Notes: a model not told the origin generated them from the letters alone. A stretch of DNA of 64,000 bases from Banduia mediterranea (GCF_031846245.1 NZ_JAVRIC010000018.1:22829-86828); one strand, 5' to 3'; shown: positions 18,471 through 28,545, counted from the first letter of the stretch. Translations and numbers: made by a program.

Positions 18471-18563
18471 CCGGAACGATTCCTGCCTGCGACAGAAGCG
18501 TTCACGCCTTTGCAGCGTCCCTGCCCCACAGTTGCATCGCTGCCAATCAGTCCGGAAGCCCGA

Positions 18564-20174
18564 ATGTCAGACTTGGATTCAATTACGCTGAAACGTCTGG
18601 AACGCATCCGCGGGATGCCACAATCACAAAGGCGAAGGGCGTTGCTGAAGACGATATTCGCAGCGGCGCTTGCCCCTTGGAATCTGCCCAGCGCTGGCGC
18701 CGCGAGCCGCGAGGTGTTGTTTACCGACTATCCCTTCAAGTTGGGCGTGGCCTCCGGGTTCCCCTCGGAATCCGGCATGAGCTTGTGGACGCGGCTGTGC
18801 CCGGACCCGATGAATGACGGCGGCATGGGCGTGATGCAGGTGCCGATGGACTGGGAAGTGGCCAGCGACGAGGCCTTCTCGAAGGTGGTGCAACGCGGCA
18901 CCTGGTACGCGATGGCCGGGCTCGGCCACAGTGCCCATGTTCCGGTTACCGGGCTCGAACCGGATCGTTGGTATTTCTACCGTTTCATCGCCGGCGGGGA
19001 GACCAGCCCGGTGGGCCGCACGCGCACCCTGCCCTCACCGGGCGCGGCGATGTCGCAATTGCGCTTCGGGCTTGCCTCCTGCCAACACTTCGAGATGGGC
19101 TACTTCTCGGCCTATCGGCACATGCAGGCCGATGCCCCCGACCTGGTGCTGTTCGTGGGCGATTACATCTACGAATACAACGCCGCCGCCGGGCGGGTTC
19201 GGCGGCACGCGCACGCCGAGCCCTACCGTCTGGAGGAGTACCGTGCGCGCTACGCCCAGTACGGCGTGGACTCCGACCTGCAGACGATGCGCCAGTCCGC
19301 CCCCTGGGCGATGACCGTGGACGACCACGAAGTCATGAACGATTGGGCCGATGATGTAGGCGAAGGCTTGGACCCCAGCTTTGTGGCGCGTCGCGCCGCC
19401 GGCTTGCAGGCCTACTTCGAAAACATGCCGTTGCCGATGTCCGCGCTGCTCAAGAACGGACGTCTGGCACTCAATCGCAGTTTGCAGGCCGGCTCGCTCG
19501 CCGGCTTTCACATCCTGGATGATCGCCAGTATCGATCGCCGATCGCCTGCTCACGTCCGGGCATGGGCGGCAGTGTGTTCGCCGCCAAGGATCAGGACTG
19601 CCCGGAACGGCTCGACCTGAAGCGCACGATGCTGGGAGCAGACCAGGAAGATTGGCTGGACCGCCAGCTGGCGCAGAGCCGGACTCGCTGGAATTTCGTG
19701 GTGCAGCAGACGCTGCTGTCTCCCCTGCCTTCGCCGGGAACGGACGGTCCCGTCTGGTCCACGGACGGCTGGGACGGCTACCCGGCCGCACGCGAACGCC
19801 TGCTGACAACCCTGCAGAAGCGCAGGCCGGGCAATCCGGTGATTCTCGGCGGCGACATCCACGCCACGGTCGCCTCGGACGTTAAAGCCGACTTCAGCGA
19901 TCCGGACTCGCGAATCATCGCCAGTGAGTTCGCCGGCACCTCGCTGACCTCCCCGGGCATGCCGGCTTCGGTCTTCAATCCCAAACTCGAAGCCAATCCG
20001 CATGTGCACTACGGCGATTGCGAACGCCGTGGCTATCTGCTGTTCGACCTCAAACCCGACGGTCTCGACGTGGCCGTGCGCAATACCAGCACGGTCGCCG
20101 AGCGCGACAGCGACTGCCTCACCGCGGCACGCTTTCATGTGGCGGCCAACGCGCCGGGAATCCGGCGCGCCTGA
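18564..20174 (+). CDS. phoD: PhoD-type alkaline phosphatase
   Basis: A 536-residue exported phosphatase/phosphodiesterase. A twin-arginine-like leader (QRRRALLKTIF, about residues 22-32) fits Tat export with metal cofactor loaded. The PhoD N-terminal domain begins at KLGVASGFPS, and the metallophosphatase core shows FGLASCQHF, FVGDYIYEY, VDDHEVMNDW and ILGGDIHATV, which supply the metal ligands. I start it at 18564; the frame is open upstream but the leader fits this start. Its expected role is releasing phosphate from organic esters in the periplasm. No Pho box was identified. Confidence 0.88.
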   Translation: MSDLDSITLKRLERIRGMPQSQRRRALLKTIFAAALAPWNLPSAGAASREVLFTDYPFKLGVASGFPSESGMSLWTRLCPDPMNDGGMGVMQVPMDWEVASDEAFSKVVQRGTWYAMAGLGHSAHVPVTGLEPDRWYFYRFIAGGETSPVGRTRTLPSPGAAMSQLRFGLASCQHFEMGYFSAYRHMQADAPDLVLFVGDYIYEYNAAAGRVRRHAHAEPYRLEEYRARYAQYGVDSDLQTMRQSAPWAMTVDDHEVMNDWADDVGEGLDPSFVARRAAGLQAYFENMPLPMSALLKNGRLALNRSLQAGSLAGFHILDDRQYRSPIACSRPGMGGSVFAAKDQDCPERLDLKRTMLGADQEDWLDRQLAQSRTRWNFVVQQTLLSPLPSPGTDGPVWSTDGWDGYPAARERLLTTLQKRRPGNPVILGGDIHATVASDVKADFSDPDSRIIASEFAGTSLTSPGMPASVFNPKLEANPHVHYGDCERRGYLLFDLKPDGLDVAVRNTSTVAERDSDCLTAARFHVAANAPGIRRA

Positions 20175-20352
20175 GCAGACTGATGTGGTTCGCCCGCGAG
20201 CGCTCCGCGCTCGACCGGCGGATGCTTGCTGCTTTCGACGGATCGGGGTACGGGACATGCGGCGTCTTGTGCATTTGGCGTGCCCGGCGACATCGACGCC
20301 AGTCGCAGTCCGGATGCCGCCAATGATTCCTGCAAGTTGCAACCGAGCGTAC

Positions 20353-21186
20353 TCAGCCGGCCCGGTGGTAGATCGTCATACGATCCTCGCGGGCGAAACC
20401 CACCAGGTTGACACCGGCCTGTTCGGCAATACGAACAGCCATCGCCGTGGGGCCGGAGATCGCCGCGACGGTCGTACAGCCGAGTTGAGCGGCCTTGTGC
20501 ACCAGTTCGTAGGAGGCGCGCGAGGTGACCAGCAGCACGCAGGGACGCAGCCCATGCCGGATGGCGGCGCCGAGCACCTTGTCGACCGCATTGTGGCGAC
20601 CGACGTCCTCGCGCGCGATGAGGGCGCCGCCAGCGACCAGCAGACCGGCCGCGTGCACCGCGCCGCTGGCAGCATTGAGTGCTTGCTGGCGGTGCAACAG
20701 CGAGAAAGCATCGAGCAAGGTCTGGCGTTGCGGCGGTGGCGTACTCGCGACCGTGCGTACCGGCCGAATCGCTGCTTCCAGATCCGCCGTGCCGCAAAGC
20801 CCGCAGCCGGTCCGACCGCCCAGTTTTCGGTCCCGCCCTGCGATGGTGGCAAAGCGATGTTGCGGAATCAGCATCTGCAGTGAAATCCCGCTCGCCAGAT
20901 GCAGGCAGTCGACGAGTTCAATCTCACGCGCCTCGCCGACCAAGCCCTCGGACAGGCTGAAGCCGACAGCGAAGTCGCCGAGATCTTTCGGGGTGGCCAT
21001 CATCACGGCGTGCGAGCTGCCGTTGTACACCAGAGCCACCGGAACTTCCTCGGCCAGTGACTCGATCGATTCCGAATAGCCGCAGGAATCCTCCCGGACG
21101 GCCGGCACTCTCGCCAGCGCCTCTGTCGAACCCGACTCATTGGCGGCCTGCCACCAATCCGGGAAACGGCGAAGGGATTCAGTCAC
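20353..21186 (-). CDS. fdhD: formate dehydrogenase accessory sulfurtransferase FdhD
   Basis: A 277-residue FdhD protein. It moves sulfur from a cysteine desulfurase onto the molybdenum cofactor of formate dehydrogenase. The catalytic pair is in TGCGLCG, and the family motifs PKDLGDFAVGFSLSEG, AREDVGRHNAVDK and TSRASYELV are present. It is transcribed divergently from the formate dehydrogenase gene, with 77 bp between them, so both probably share a control region. Confidence 0.93.
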   Translation of the reverse strand: MTESLRRFPDWWQAANESGSTEALARVPAVREDSCGYSESIESLAEEVPVALVYNGSSHAVMMATPKDLGDFAVGFSLSEGLVGEAREIELVDCLHLASGISLQMLIPQHRFATIAGRDRKLGGRTGCGLCGTADLEAAIRPVRTVASTPPPQRQTLLDAFSLLHRQQALNAASGAVHAAGLLVAGGALIAREDVGRHNAVDKVLGAAIRHGLRPCVLLVTSRASYELVHKAAQLGCTTVAAISGPTAMAVRIAEQAGVNLVGFAREDRMTIYHRAG

Positions 21187-21263
21187 ATTTCAGTCTCGAC
21201 AACTAGGGTGCTTCGAAAGCCTGGACGGCCATCGCTTAACCAGGGATTGCCAAGGAAGTCATC

Positions 21264-24251
21264 ATGAAAGACCCAGCACGCTGCACGATCGAACTCGACG
21301 GTCGGCCGCTGCAAGGTAAAACCGGCGAGCGACTCGTCGAACTGATGAACTCGAATGGGGTGGATTTGCCGCAGGTCTGCTACCACCAGGCACTCGGCCC
21401 GCTGCAGACCTGCGACACCTGCTGGGTCGACGTCGACGGACAGCTCAAACGCAGTTGCGCGACGACGGTGAACGACGGCATGAAGGTCACAAGTCTCGAC
21501 GACGCGAGCCGGGCCGCACGCGAAGAAGGCATGGACCGCCTGCTCGCCAAGCACGAGTTGTACTGCACCACCTGCGAGAACAACACCGGCGACTGCAAGC
21601 TGCACAACACCTTCGCCGATATGGATATTGCGATCCAGCGCTATCCATATGCACGCAAGCCCTACGAAAAGGATGCGTCCGGTCCGTTCTATACCTACGA
21701 CCCCGACCAGTGCATTTTGTGCGGACAGTGCGTCGAGGCCTGCCAGAATGTCGAGGTCAACGAAACGCTGAGCATCGACTATTCCTCGCCCGACCCGCGC
21801 GTGCTCTGGGACGGCGGCAAGCCGATCGGCGAGTCGAGCTGCGTCGAGTGCGGGCACTGCGTGACGGTCTGTCCGTGCAACGCCTTGCTCGAAAAATCGA
21901 TGCAGCCGGACGCCGGACCGTTCACCGCGATGCCGCAGCGTCTCAAGCGACCAATGATCGACCTCATCAAGTCGCTGGAGGAAACGGTCGGTGCGCCGCC
22001 GATCACCGCACTGTCGAAAATGGACGTGCAGTTGCGACAGGCGGAGATCAAGAAGACCAAAACCGTGTGCACCTACTGTGGCGTCGGCTGCTCGTTCGAG
22101 ATGTGGACGCGCGACCGGCATCTGCTGCGCGTGCAGCCGACGATCGACGCTCCCGCCAACGGCATTTCGACCTGTGTGAAAGGCCGCTTTGCCTGGGACT
22201 TCATCAACAGCAAGGAGCGTCTGACACGGCCGCTGATCCGCGAGGCGGGTCCGGATGGCGCCCGTTTTCGCGAAGCCTCCTGGGACGAGGCGCTGAACCT
22301 CGTTGCGCGGCGCTTGGTCGAAATCCGCGACACGCACGGCCCGGACAGCATCGGCTTCATCGGATCGAGCAAGGCCAGCAACGAGGAAGCCTATCTGACG
22401 CAGAAGATCGCGCGCCTGATCATCGGCACCAACAGCGTCGACAATTCCTCGCGCTACTGCCAGAACCCGGCGACCAAGGGTCTGTTCCGCACCGTCGGTT
22501 ACGGCGGAGACGCCGGCTCGATCAAGGATATCGAAAGCGCCGATCTGGTCGTCCTGGTCGGCAGCAATATCGGCGAAAACCACCCAGTGATCGCCTCCAA
22601 GGTCAAACGCGCGCACAAGCTGCGCGGCCAGAAGCTGCTCGTGATCGATCCGCGCAAGCATGAAATGGCGGAACGCGCGGACATCTATCTGCGCAACCGG
22701 CCGAGTTCCGACCTCGCGCTGGTCTGCGCGCTGACGCGCTACATCCTCGACCACGGCCTCGCCGACGAGAAATTCCTCGCCGAGAAGGTCAACAACGTGG
22801 ACGCCTATCGCGAATCGCTGGCGCCGTTCACCCTGGAGATGGCCGAAAACCTGTCCGGCGTGCCCCAGGATCAGCTGATCGAAGCCGCGCAGATGATCGG
22901 CCGCGCCGGCAGCGTCTGCCTGCTGTGGGCTATGGGCATCACCCAGCACAGCCAGGGTGCGGACACCAGCACCGCGCTGTCGAACCTGTTGCTGGTGACC
23001 GGCAATTACGGTCGACCCGGCACCGGCGGCTACCCGATGCGCGGCCACAACAATGTGCAGGGCGCCAGCGACTTCGGCTGCCTCAAGAACATCTATCCCG
23101 GTTACGAGTACGTGGATCAGCCTGCGGTGCGCGAGAAATGGGCCAAGGCCTGGGGCGTGCCGCCGGAGGCCCTGTCGGACCACTTCGGGCTCGACAATTT
23201 CGAGATGGTGGCCGAAGCCGGCAAGGGCAAGCTCAAGGCGATGTACGTGATCGGTGAAGAAACCGCGGTTTCGGATTCCAATGCCGCGAGCACGCAACAC
23301 GGCTTCGAGAACATCGACTTTCTGGTGGTGCAGGACATCTTTCTGAGTCGCACCGCACAGTTCGCGGACGTGGTGCTGCCGGCCTGTCCCAGCACCGAAA
23401 AGGATGGCACGTTCACCAACACCGAACGCCGTATCCAGCGCTTCCATCAGGTCATGCCGCCGCTCGGCGACAGCCGCCCGGACTGGCAGATCCTCAGCGA
23501 GCTGGCCGCCCGCATGGGCCACGACTGGGGCTACACGCACCCGTCGCAGATCATGGACGAGGTCGCCGGCATCGCGGACCTGTTCGCTGGCGTCAGCTAC
23601 GAGCGGCTCGAGGGTTGGAAGTCGCTGCAATGGCCTGTGGCCGAGGATGGTACGGATACTCCCCTGCTGTACACCGACGGCTTCCAGTTCCCGGACGGCA
23701 AAGCCAGACTGCACCCGGTGCAATGGCAGGCGCCGGCCGAGGATGCCGATTCCGAATACGACCTGATGCTCGACAACGGGCGCATGCTGGAACACTTCCA
23801 GTCCACCAACCAGAGTGGCCGGGACGGCGGCACCAAGCCGATGTCGCCGGACTGGTTCGTCGAAATCGGTCCACAGCTGGCCGCCGAACGCGGGCTCGAG
23901 GACGGCAGCTGGGTGCGTGTGGTGTCGCGGCGCGGCGCACTGGAGCTGCGTGTGGTGGTCACCGACCGCGTCGCTGGCAATACGGTGTTCATGCCGATCC
24001 ACCACGTCAAACCGAACATGAACCGGCTCACCGGTGAGCACCACGATCCGGTGGTCAATACGCCGGCCTACAAGGAGACCGCCGTTCGTATCGAAAAGCT
24101 CGACCGGCCCGCGGGCGACCCTGCCCTGCCATACCACAATTTCCGATATGGGCACCGCACTCCGAATACCGGCCCGGAGGCCGAGCAGAAATGGCGACGC
24201 CCCGACTACGCCGAACCGCCGACGCCGCTGTCGCGGCCTCAGAAGCAGTAG
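21264..24251 (+). CDS. cytosolic formate dehydrogenase alpha subunit (YjgC/YrhE type)
   Basis: A 995-residue molybdopterin enzyme. In order: a 2Fe-2S ferredoxin-like domain (C39, C50, C53, C65), a His/Cys cluster motif H97-x3-C101-x2-C104-x6-C111, two 4Fe-4S sets (C150/153/156/160 and C193/196/199/203), the Mo-bisPGD domain starting with CTYCGVGC (C269/272/276, C304), and the catalytic residue C399 in SSRYCQNP, so this is a cysteine rather than selenocysteine enzyme. The arrangement and the adjacent DUF1641 gene match Bacillus YjgC/YrhE. It should oxidise formate; the electron acceptor is not encoded here. AAGGAAG precedes the start. Confidence 0.92.
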   Translation: MKDPARCTIELDGRPLQGKTGERLVELMNSNGVDLPQVCYHQALGPLQTCDTCWVDVDGQLKRSCATTVNDGMKVTSLDDASRAAREEGMDRLLAKHELYCTTCENNTGDCKLHNTFADMDIAIQRYPYARKPYEKDASGPFYTYDPDQCILCGQCVEACQNVEVNETLSIDYSSPDPRVLWDGGKPIGESSCVECGHCVTVCPCNALLEKSMQPDAGPFTAMPQRLKRPMIDLIKSLEETVGAPPITALSKMDVQLRQAEIKKTKTVCTYCGVGCSFEMWTRDRHLLRVQPTIDAPANGISTCVKGRFAWDFINSKERLTRPLIREAGPDGARFREASWDEALNLVARRLVEIRDTHGPDSIGFIGSSKASNEEAYLTQKIARLIIGTNSVDNSSRYCQNPATKGLFRTVGYGGDAGSIKDIESADLVVLVGSNIGENHPVIASKVKRAHKLRGQKLLVIDPRKHEMAERADIYLRNRPSSDLALVCALTRYILDHGLADEKFLAEKVNNVDAYRESLAPFTLEMAENLSGVPQDQLIEAAQMIGRAGSVCLLWAMGITQHSQGADTSTALSNLLLVTGNYGRPGTGGYPMRGHNNVQGASDFGCLKNIYPGYEYVDQPAVREKWAKAWGVPPEALSDHFGLDNFEMVAEAGKGKLKAMYVIGEETAVSDSNAASTQHGFENIDFLVVQDIFLSRTAQFADVVLPACPSTEKDGTFTNTERRIQRFHQVMPPLGDSRPDWQILSELAARMGHDWGYTHPSQIMDEVAGIADLFAGVSYERLEGWKSLQWPVAEDGTDTPLLYTDGFQFPDGKARLHPVQWQAPAEDADSEYDLMLDNGRMLEHFQSTNQSGRDGGTKPMSPDWFVEIGPQLAAERGLEDGSWVRVVSRRGALELRVVVTDRVAGNTVFMPIHHVKPNMNRLTGEHHDPVVNTPAYKETAVRIEKLDRPAGDPALPYHNFRYGHRTPNTGPEAEQKWRRPDYAEPPTPLSRPQKQ

Positions 24252-24262
24252 GAGCGAATCGA

Positions 24263-24745
24263 ATGGCCAGACCCCTTCAGTACACGCCGCCTGCGCCGAC
24301 GATCGAACCGGGGGCGCGTGAGGAACTCGATCGGTTGCTGGAGTCCCTGCATCGCCACGGAGTCTTGCGCCTCGCCAATGATCTGGTCAGCGCGAACGCC
24401 GATCTCATGGAGATACTGGTACGCGGCCTCAGCCAGCCGGGCTCGCTCAATGCGATACAGAACCTGTGTGCGGTATTGATGAGCCTTTCGCAGATTGAAC
24501 CCGCAAACATGTACAAGCTCACCTCCGCAATCCGCGACGCGGTGCAACGCCTGAGCCACTTCGATTCGACGGAACAGCACGACGCCGCCCCCGGCGTGAC
24601 CGGCGCCTATCGCTTGCTGCACGACGAAGCCCTTTGGAGCGCAGCCGCTCCGCTGGTGGAGGCGCTGAAGGCATTCTCGGACGGACTTGGCCGCGACGTC
24701 GACAAACCGATATCGAGCTTCAGCGGGAAACAGACCCAGGGCTGA
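24263..24745 (+). CDS. DUF1641 family protein
   Basis: A 160-residue helical protein coded directly behind the formate dehydrogenase, with its AGGAG overlapping that gene's stop. Small DUF1641 proteins (YjgD/YrhD in Bacillus) accompany this type of dehydrogenase, probably as an accessory or electron-transfer partner; their precise role is not known to me. Visible features are a helical LDRLLESLHRHGVLRLANDL segment and a middle GSLNAIQNLCAVL segment. Confidence 0.8.
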   Translation: MARPLQYTPPAPTIEPGAREELDRLLESLHRHGVLRLANDLVSANADLMEILVRGLSQPGSLNAIQNLCAVLMSLSQIEPANMYKLTSAIRDAVQRLSHFDSTEQHDAAPGVTGAYRLLHDEALWSAAAPLVEALKAFSDGLGRDVDKPISSFSGKQTQG

Positions 24746-24844
24746 GCGTCACCGCGCTGTGAGCCGGACGCTATCCGGACGGCCCGACATCCGATCCGCA
24801 GCTAGCGGCGCCGATGATTCATCCCGGTTATCAAGGAGCTATCG

Positions 24845-25711
24845 ATGCAAGAGCAACCCACACCCCCGTTTTCCGATCAGGGCATTTCACCGCCGGGACG
24901 CGAGCACGCGATGGCGCCACGTCCCCGATACGCCGCACCCGAGTACCGGGCGGCCGGCAAGCTGAAGAACAAGGTGGCATTGATCACCGGCGGAGACTCC
25001 GGCATCGGCCGGGCCGTGGCGGTGCTGTTCGCTCGCGAAGGCGCGGACATGGCCCTGGCCTATCTGCCACAGGAGCAGAAAGACGCAGAGGAAACCGCTG
25101 CGGCGATCGAGCGGGCCGGCCGGCGTGTCCTGCTGCTGCCAGGCGACCTCTCGGTGGCCGATTGCTGCCGGGTAACCGTGGCGCGCACCGTGGAGCATTT
25201 CGGCAAGCTCGATATCCTCGTCAACAATGCGGCCTATCAGCAACACAGGGACGGGCTCCACGAGATCGATGAGGCGCAGTGGGAGCATACGTTTCGCACG
25301 AACATCTTTGCGCACTTCCACCTTGCCAAGGCCGCCATCGACCATCTGCCGCGCGGGGGCGCGATCATCAATACCGGCTCGGAAACCGGCCTGGAAGGCT
25401 CCAAGGGGCTACTGGACTACTCGGCCACCAAGGGCGCCATTCATGCATTCACAAAATCCCTTGCGCAAAATCTCATTTCGCAGGGCATCCGCGTGAACTG
25501 TGTGGCCCCCGGGCCGGTATGGACGCCGCTGAATCCGGCGGAGCGTAGTGCCGAAAGCACGGCACATTTCGGTGGAGGAACGCCGATCGGCCGCCCTGCC
25601 CAACCGGAGGAAGTGGCGCCGGCTTACGTGTTTCTCGCCTCCGACGCAGACTCTGGCTACATCTCCGGGCACGTGCTGCCGGTGATGGGCGGGCAAACGA
25701 TCGCCGGATGA
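24845..25711 (+). CDS. SDR family oxidoreductase (YghA/GsiB-like)
   Basis: A 288-residue short-chain dehydrogenase. It has an N-terminal extension of about 40 residues typical of stress-related SDRs such as YghA and B. subtilis YhdF/YdaD, then the NAD(P)-binding TGGDSGIG (about 48-55), NNAA (128-131), and the catalytic Y192-x3-K196 in DYSATK. The substrate is unknown. ATG at 24845 follows a plausible AGGAG. It may belong to a stress or general-metabolism cluster with the hydrolase downstream. Confidence 0.88.
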   Translation: MQEQPTPPFSDQGISPPGREHAMAPRPRYAAPEYRAAGKLKNKVALITGGDSGIGRAVAVLFAREGADMALAYLPQEQKDAEETAAAIERAGRRVLLLPGDLSVADCCRVTVARTVEHFGKLDILVNNAAYQQHRDGLHEIDEAQWEHTFRTNIFAHFHLAKAAIDHLPRGGAIINTGSETGLEGSKGLLDYSATKGAIHAFTKSLAQNLISQGIRVNCVAPGPVWTPLNPAERSAESTAHFGGGTPIGRPAQPEEVAPAYVFLASDADSGYISGHVLPVMGGQTIAG

Positions 25712-25777
25712 GTCCCTTGCGCAAACCGTCATCGCGCAAGAGCCCGGCACGTCTACTGATGGTCCGTAACCCCGCGA

Positions 25778-26524
25778 ATGCGAATGAACATGAATCCGCT
25801 CGGTAAGCACCGCCGGGCTGGCGACCCTGTTGAGCCCGAACGGACGGCCTTGATTCTGATCGATGTGATCAACGACATGGATTCGCCCGACCTCGGTCGC
25901 GAGTTCCTCGACGCAGCCGGCATCGCGGCCCGCCAGATTCGTGAACTGAAACGCCGAGCCAAAGCCGCCGGCATCCCGACGATCTACGCCAACGACAACT
26001 TCGGAAACTGGCGCGCGGAGTTTTCGGAAGTCATTGCGCATTGCACACGGCCCGGCGTTCCTGGAAAGCCGATCTCGGAGCTTCTGTTGCCGCAAGAAGA
26101 TGACTACTTCGTGCTCAAACCGCGACATTCCGGTTTCTTCGGAACGGCCCTCGAACTGTTGCTGCAGCACCTGAAGAAGGACACGCTGATTCTTGCCGGC
26201 TTTGCCGGTGACGTCTGCGTCCTGTTCACCGCCCACGACGCCTATATGCGCGAATACGACTTGTTCGTGCCGCGCGATTGTGTTGCCAGCTCCGAACCGG
26301 CTGCAAACGAGCAGGCGCTTCGGTTCATGAGCGATGTCGCCAAGGCGGATACCCGAGCCAGCAATACATTCGAATTTCCGGAGACCTCGAACCAGACGGC
26401 GCCTCCGCAGCAGTTCGAGGTATTGAATGAACGGGACGCGCAGGCGGCTGCGCCCGACGCAGCTTCCCTGTGTGGCGAGGAAGACCCCGGTGCAGCCCTG
26501 GAATACCTCAAGGACCGCAGCTAG
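25778..26524 (+). CDS. isochorismatase-family cysteine hydrolase
   Basis: A 248-residue hydrolase of the isochorismatase fold. The triad reads D29 (LILIDVIND), K114 (VLKPRHSGF) and C147 (GFAGDVCVLF), with the cis-peptide region present. The C-terminal 50 residues are polar and not part of the fold. The substrate cannot be inferred; relatives act on nicotinamide-like, oxamate or biuret compounds. Several closely spaced ATGs make the exact start uncertain by a few residues. Confidence 0.83.
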   Translation: MRMNMNPLGKHRRAGDPVEPERTALILIDVINDMDSPDLGREFLDAAGIAARQIRELKRRAKAAGIPTIYANDNFGNWRAEFSEVIAHCTRPGVPGKPISELLLPQEDDYFVLKPRHSGFFGTALELLLQHLKKDTLILAGFAGDVCVLFTAHDAYMREYDLFVPRDCVASSEPAANEQALRFMSDVAKADTRASNTFEFPETSNQTAPPQQFEVLNERDAQAAAPDAASLCGEEDPGAALEYLKDRS

Positions 26525-27019
26525 CCCGAATTTTCATAAAAGCGGGTGAATCTCGTTTATCCATTTGATATAATTTGAATTATTCAAATGAGGCCACGAG
26601 CCTGCCTGCGCGCAAGCCGGGGAAACAGCACTCGGCGCGTGCTCGAAGCACCCAAGACCTGCGATCATGACCGCCGGCAGCGCTTCGCTGGATCGGACTG
26701 GCGCAGAAATCGGCTCGGTCGAGCGCCGGTCAGCTGGCGGAGGGTGCCGAGCGGGGCGCGGGGGGGCGGATTATGAAACATCCGGGTTAGGGGGCAGTGG
26801 CGGACAAAGGTCATCCCCTATTTGCGGGTCTCTTTGCCGCTTTTCATGATCAAATTCACAAATCGCCGCTGCATGGCTATGCTCCAGCCGTTCTGGTCCG
26901 GCAACGTAGTGCTGAGGTCGGCCGAGGTCGCCCACGGCAGAGGCTGTCGTCCGGCATGTTGGCCCTTTATCCGCGATGCGCTCTCCACGTTCGGCTTATT
27001 TTGAGAGAAATTTCACGCC
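26525..27019. other. non-coding gap before ugd, AT-rich left end
   Basis: Roughly 500 bp without a supportable gene. The left 60 bp are AT-rich and contain a consensus-like -10 and a palindrome (see 26567). The rest has only short open frames of mixed quality. It may hold the ugd promoter, which I could not pinpoint. Confidence 0.5.
26567..26587 (+). promoter_or_regulatory. TATAAT box overlapping a palindromic operator-like site
   Basis: TATAAT at 26567-26572 overlaps the perfect 17-bp palindrome ATTTGAATTATTCAAAT (26571-26587). The arrangement is that of a repressor operator sitting on a -10. A good -35 and a clear downstream gene are lacking. Confidence 0.35.
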
Positions 27020-28354
27020 GTGAATATCACTATCTTTGGTTCTGGTTATGTAGGACTGGTTACTGCAGCCTGTTTTGCCGAGGTGGGCAACCATGTTGTC
27101 TGTGTAGATGTTGACGCGCGAAAGGTAGCCACTCTGCAAAGCGGCAAGTGCCCGTTCTATGAGCCTGGGCTGGATGGCTTGTTGACCTCCGGAATCGAAG
27201 CCGGACGGCTGCGTTTTACGACGGATGCGGCGGATGCTGTCCGGCATGGGACCTATCAGCTCATCGCGGTGGGTACGCCGCCGGGCGAGGACGGGTCTGC
27301 GGACCTTCAGTACGTCCTGCAGGTGGCACGCACCATTGCGGCGCATCTTGATGACTACCGTGTGATCATCAACAAGTCCACGGTGCCCGTGGGAACGGCG
27401 GACAAAGTCCGCTCGGCGGTTTCGGAGGTCTTGGCGCAACGCGGCGTGTCGCAGGACTACGATGTGGTGTCCAACCCCGAATTCCTGAAGGAAGGCGCTG
27501 CGGTCGGTGACTTCCGAAAACCGGACCGGATCATCGTGGGTGCGGATACAGACCGCCCGGCGGAGCTGATGCGGTCTTTGTACGAGCCGTTCAATCGCAA
27601 TCACGATCGTGTGCTGTTGATGGATGTGCGTTCGGCGGAGCTGACCAAGTACGCGGCCAACGCGATGCTGGCGACCAAGATCAGCTTCATGAACGAAGTT
27701 GCGAACATCGCGGAGCGTGTGGGTGCGGACGTGGAACTGGTGCGCCGCGGCATGGGCTCCGACCCGCGCATCGGCTTTCATTTCATCTACCCCGGCTGCG
27801 GCTATGGCGGCTCCTGCTTCCCGAAGGACGTGAAGGCCTTGGCGCATCTGGCGCGAGAAACCGGCTTTGCGCCGCGGCTGCTGGATTCGGTTGAAGCGGT
27901 CAATCATGATCAGAAACGTTTTCTGCACGCGAAGATGCGGGCCCACTTCGGCTCGCTGGCCGGCAGGACGATTGCGCTTTGGGGGCTGGCATTCAAGCCC
28001 AATACCGACGATATGCGGGAAGCGCCCAGCCGGGAGTTGATGGAGGCGATTTGGGCGGACGGCGGTGCCGTGCGTGCCTACGACCCTGTGGCGATGGAAG
28101 AGACGCGCAAGATTTATGGCGACCGGCCGGATCTGACGCTGGTGGAATCGGCGGAGGAAGCCTGCGAAGGGGCCGACGCCTTGGCATTGGTGACGGAGTG
28201 GAAACCGTTCCAGAGCCCCAATTTTGAGTTGATCGCGTCTTTGTTGAAGGAGAAGGTTCTGTTCGACGGGCGCAATCTGTACAACCCGGAGACGCTGCGC
28301 GATTTGGGGTTTCGGCATTACGCGATCGGGCGCGCTGCACGTGTGGCGGTTTGA
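27020..28354 (+). CDS. ugd: UDP-glucose 6-dehydrogenase
   Basis: A 444-residue enzyme oxidising UDP-glucose to UDP-glucuronate with two NAD. The GSGYVGLV dinucleotide site lies at residues 7-14, K210 and the catalytic C266 ([10 protein letters not shown]) are present, and length is normal. GTG start at 27020. Product use (capsule, exopolysaccharide or lipid modification) cannot be decided here, as no glycosyltransferases are in the window. Its last 60 bp before the C-terminus are repeated 110 bp further on. Confidence 0.93.
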   Translation: MNITIFGSGYVGLVTAACFAEVGNHVVCVDVDARKVATLQSGKCPFYEPGLDGLLTSGIEAGRLRFTTDAADAVRHGTYQLIAVGTPPGEDGSADLQYVLQVARTIAAHLDDYRVIINKSTVPVGTADKVRSAVSEVLAQRGVSQDYDVVSNPEFLKEGAAVGDFRKPDRIIVGADTDRPAELMRSLYEPFNRNHDRVLLMDVRSAELTKYAANAMLATKISFMNEVANIAERVGADVELVRRGMGSDPRIGFHFIYPGCGYGGSCFPKDVKALAHLARETGFAPRLLDSVEAVNHDQKRFLHAKMRAHFGSLAGRTIALWGLAFKPNTDDMREAPSRELMEAIWADGGAVRAYDPVAMEETRKIYGDRPDLTLVESAEEACEGADALALVTEWKPFQSPNFELIASLLKEKVLFDGRNLYNPETLRDLGFRHYAIGRAARVAV

Positions 28355-28410
28355 GGCTGCTGCGTGGGTACGGCCTTACGGCCTTTGCCCGCCCTTGTAT
28401 CTACGGTAGC

Positions 28411-28483
28411 TTGTTGAAGGAGAAGGTTCTGTTCGACGGGCGCAATCTGTACAACCCGGAGACGCTGCGCGTGTGGCGGTGAG
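28411..28483 (+). repeat. partial duplicate of the ugd 3' end
   Basis: Positions 28411-28470 are identical to 28241-28300 inside ugd (60 of 60 bp). They are followed at once by GTGTGGCGGT, which in ugd comes 40 bp later, so the copy equals the gene end with an internal 40-bp deletion. It stays open for 23 codons and stops at 28483. Confidence 0.9.
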
Positions 28484-28545
28484 CGCGTCGGCCATACCGC
28501 CGATTGCCCGTACAATTTCACCGATCCCATAAGCTGAGGGTATGG

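Noticed and set aside
21183..24155. A 990-codon open frame on the minus strand opposite the formate dehydrogenase
   Set aside because: His/Arg/Asp-rich antisense of a gene with all expected motifs; no start signal and no family pattern.
24250..24262. A start at 24191 for the DUF1641 gene
   Set aside because: It would overlap the formate dehydrogenase by 61 bp, while the ATG at 24263 has an AGGAG at proper distance.
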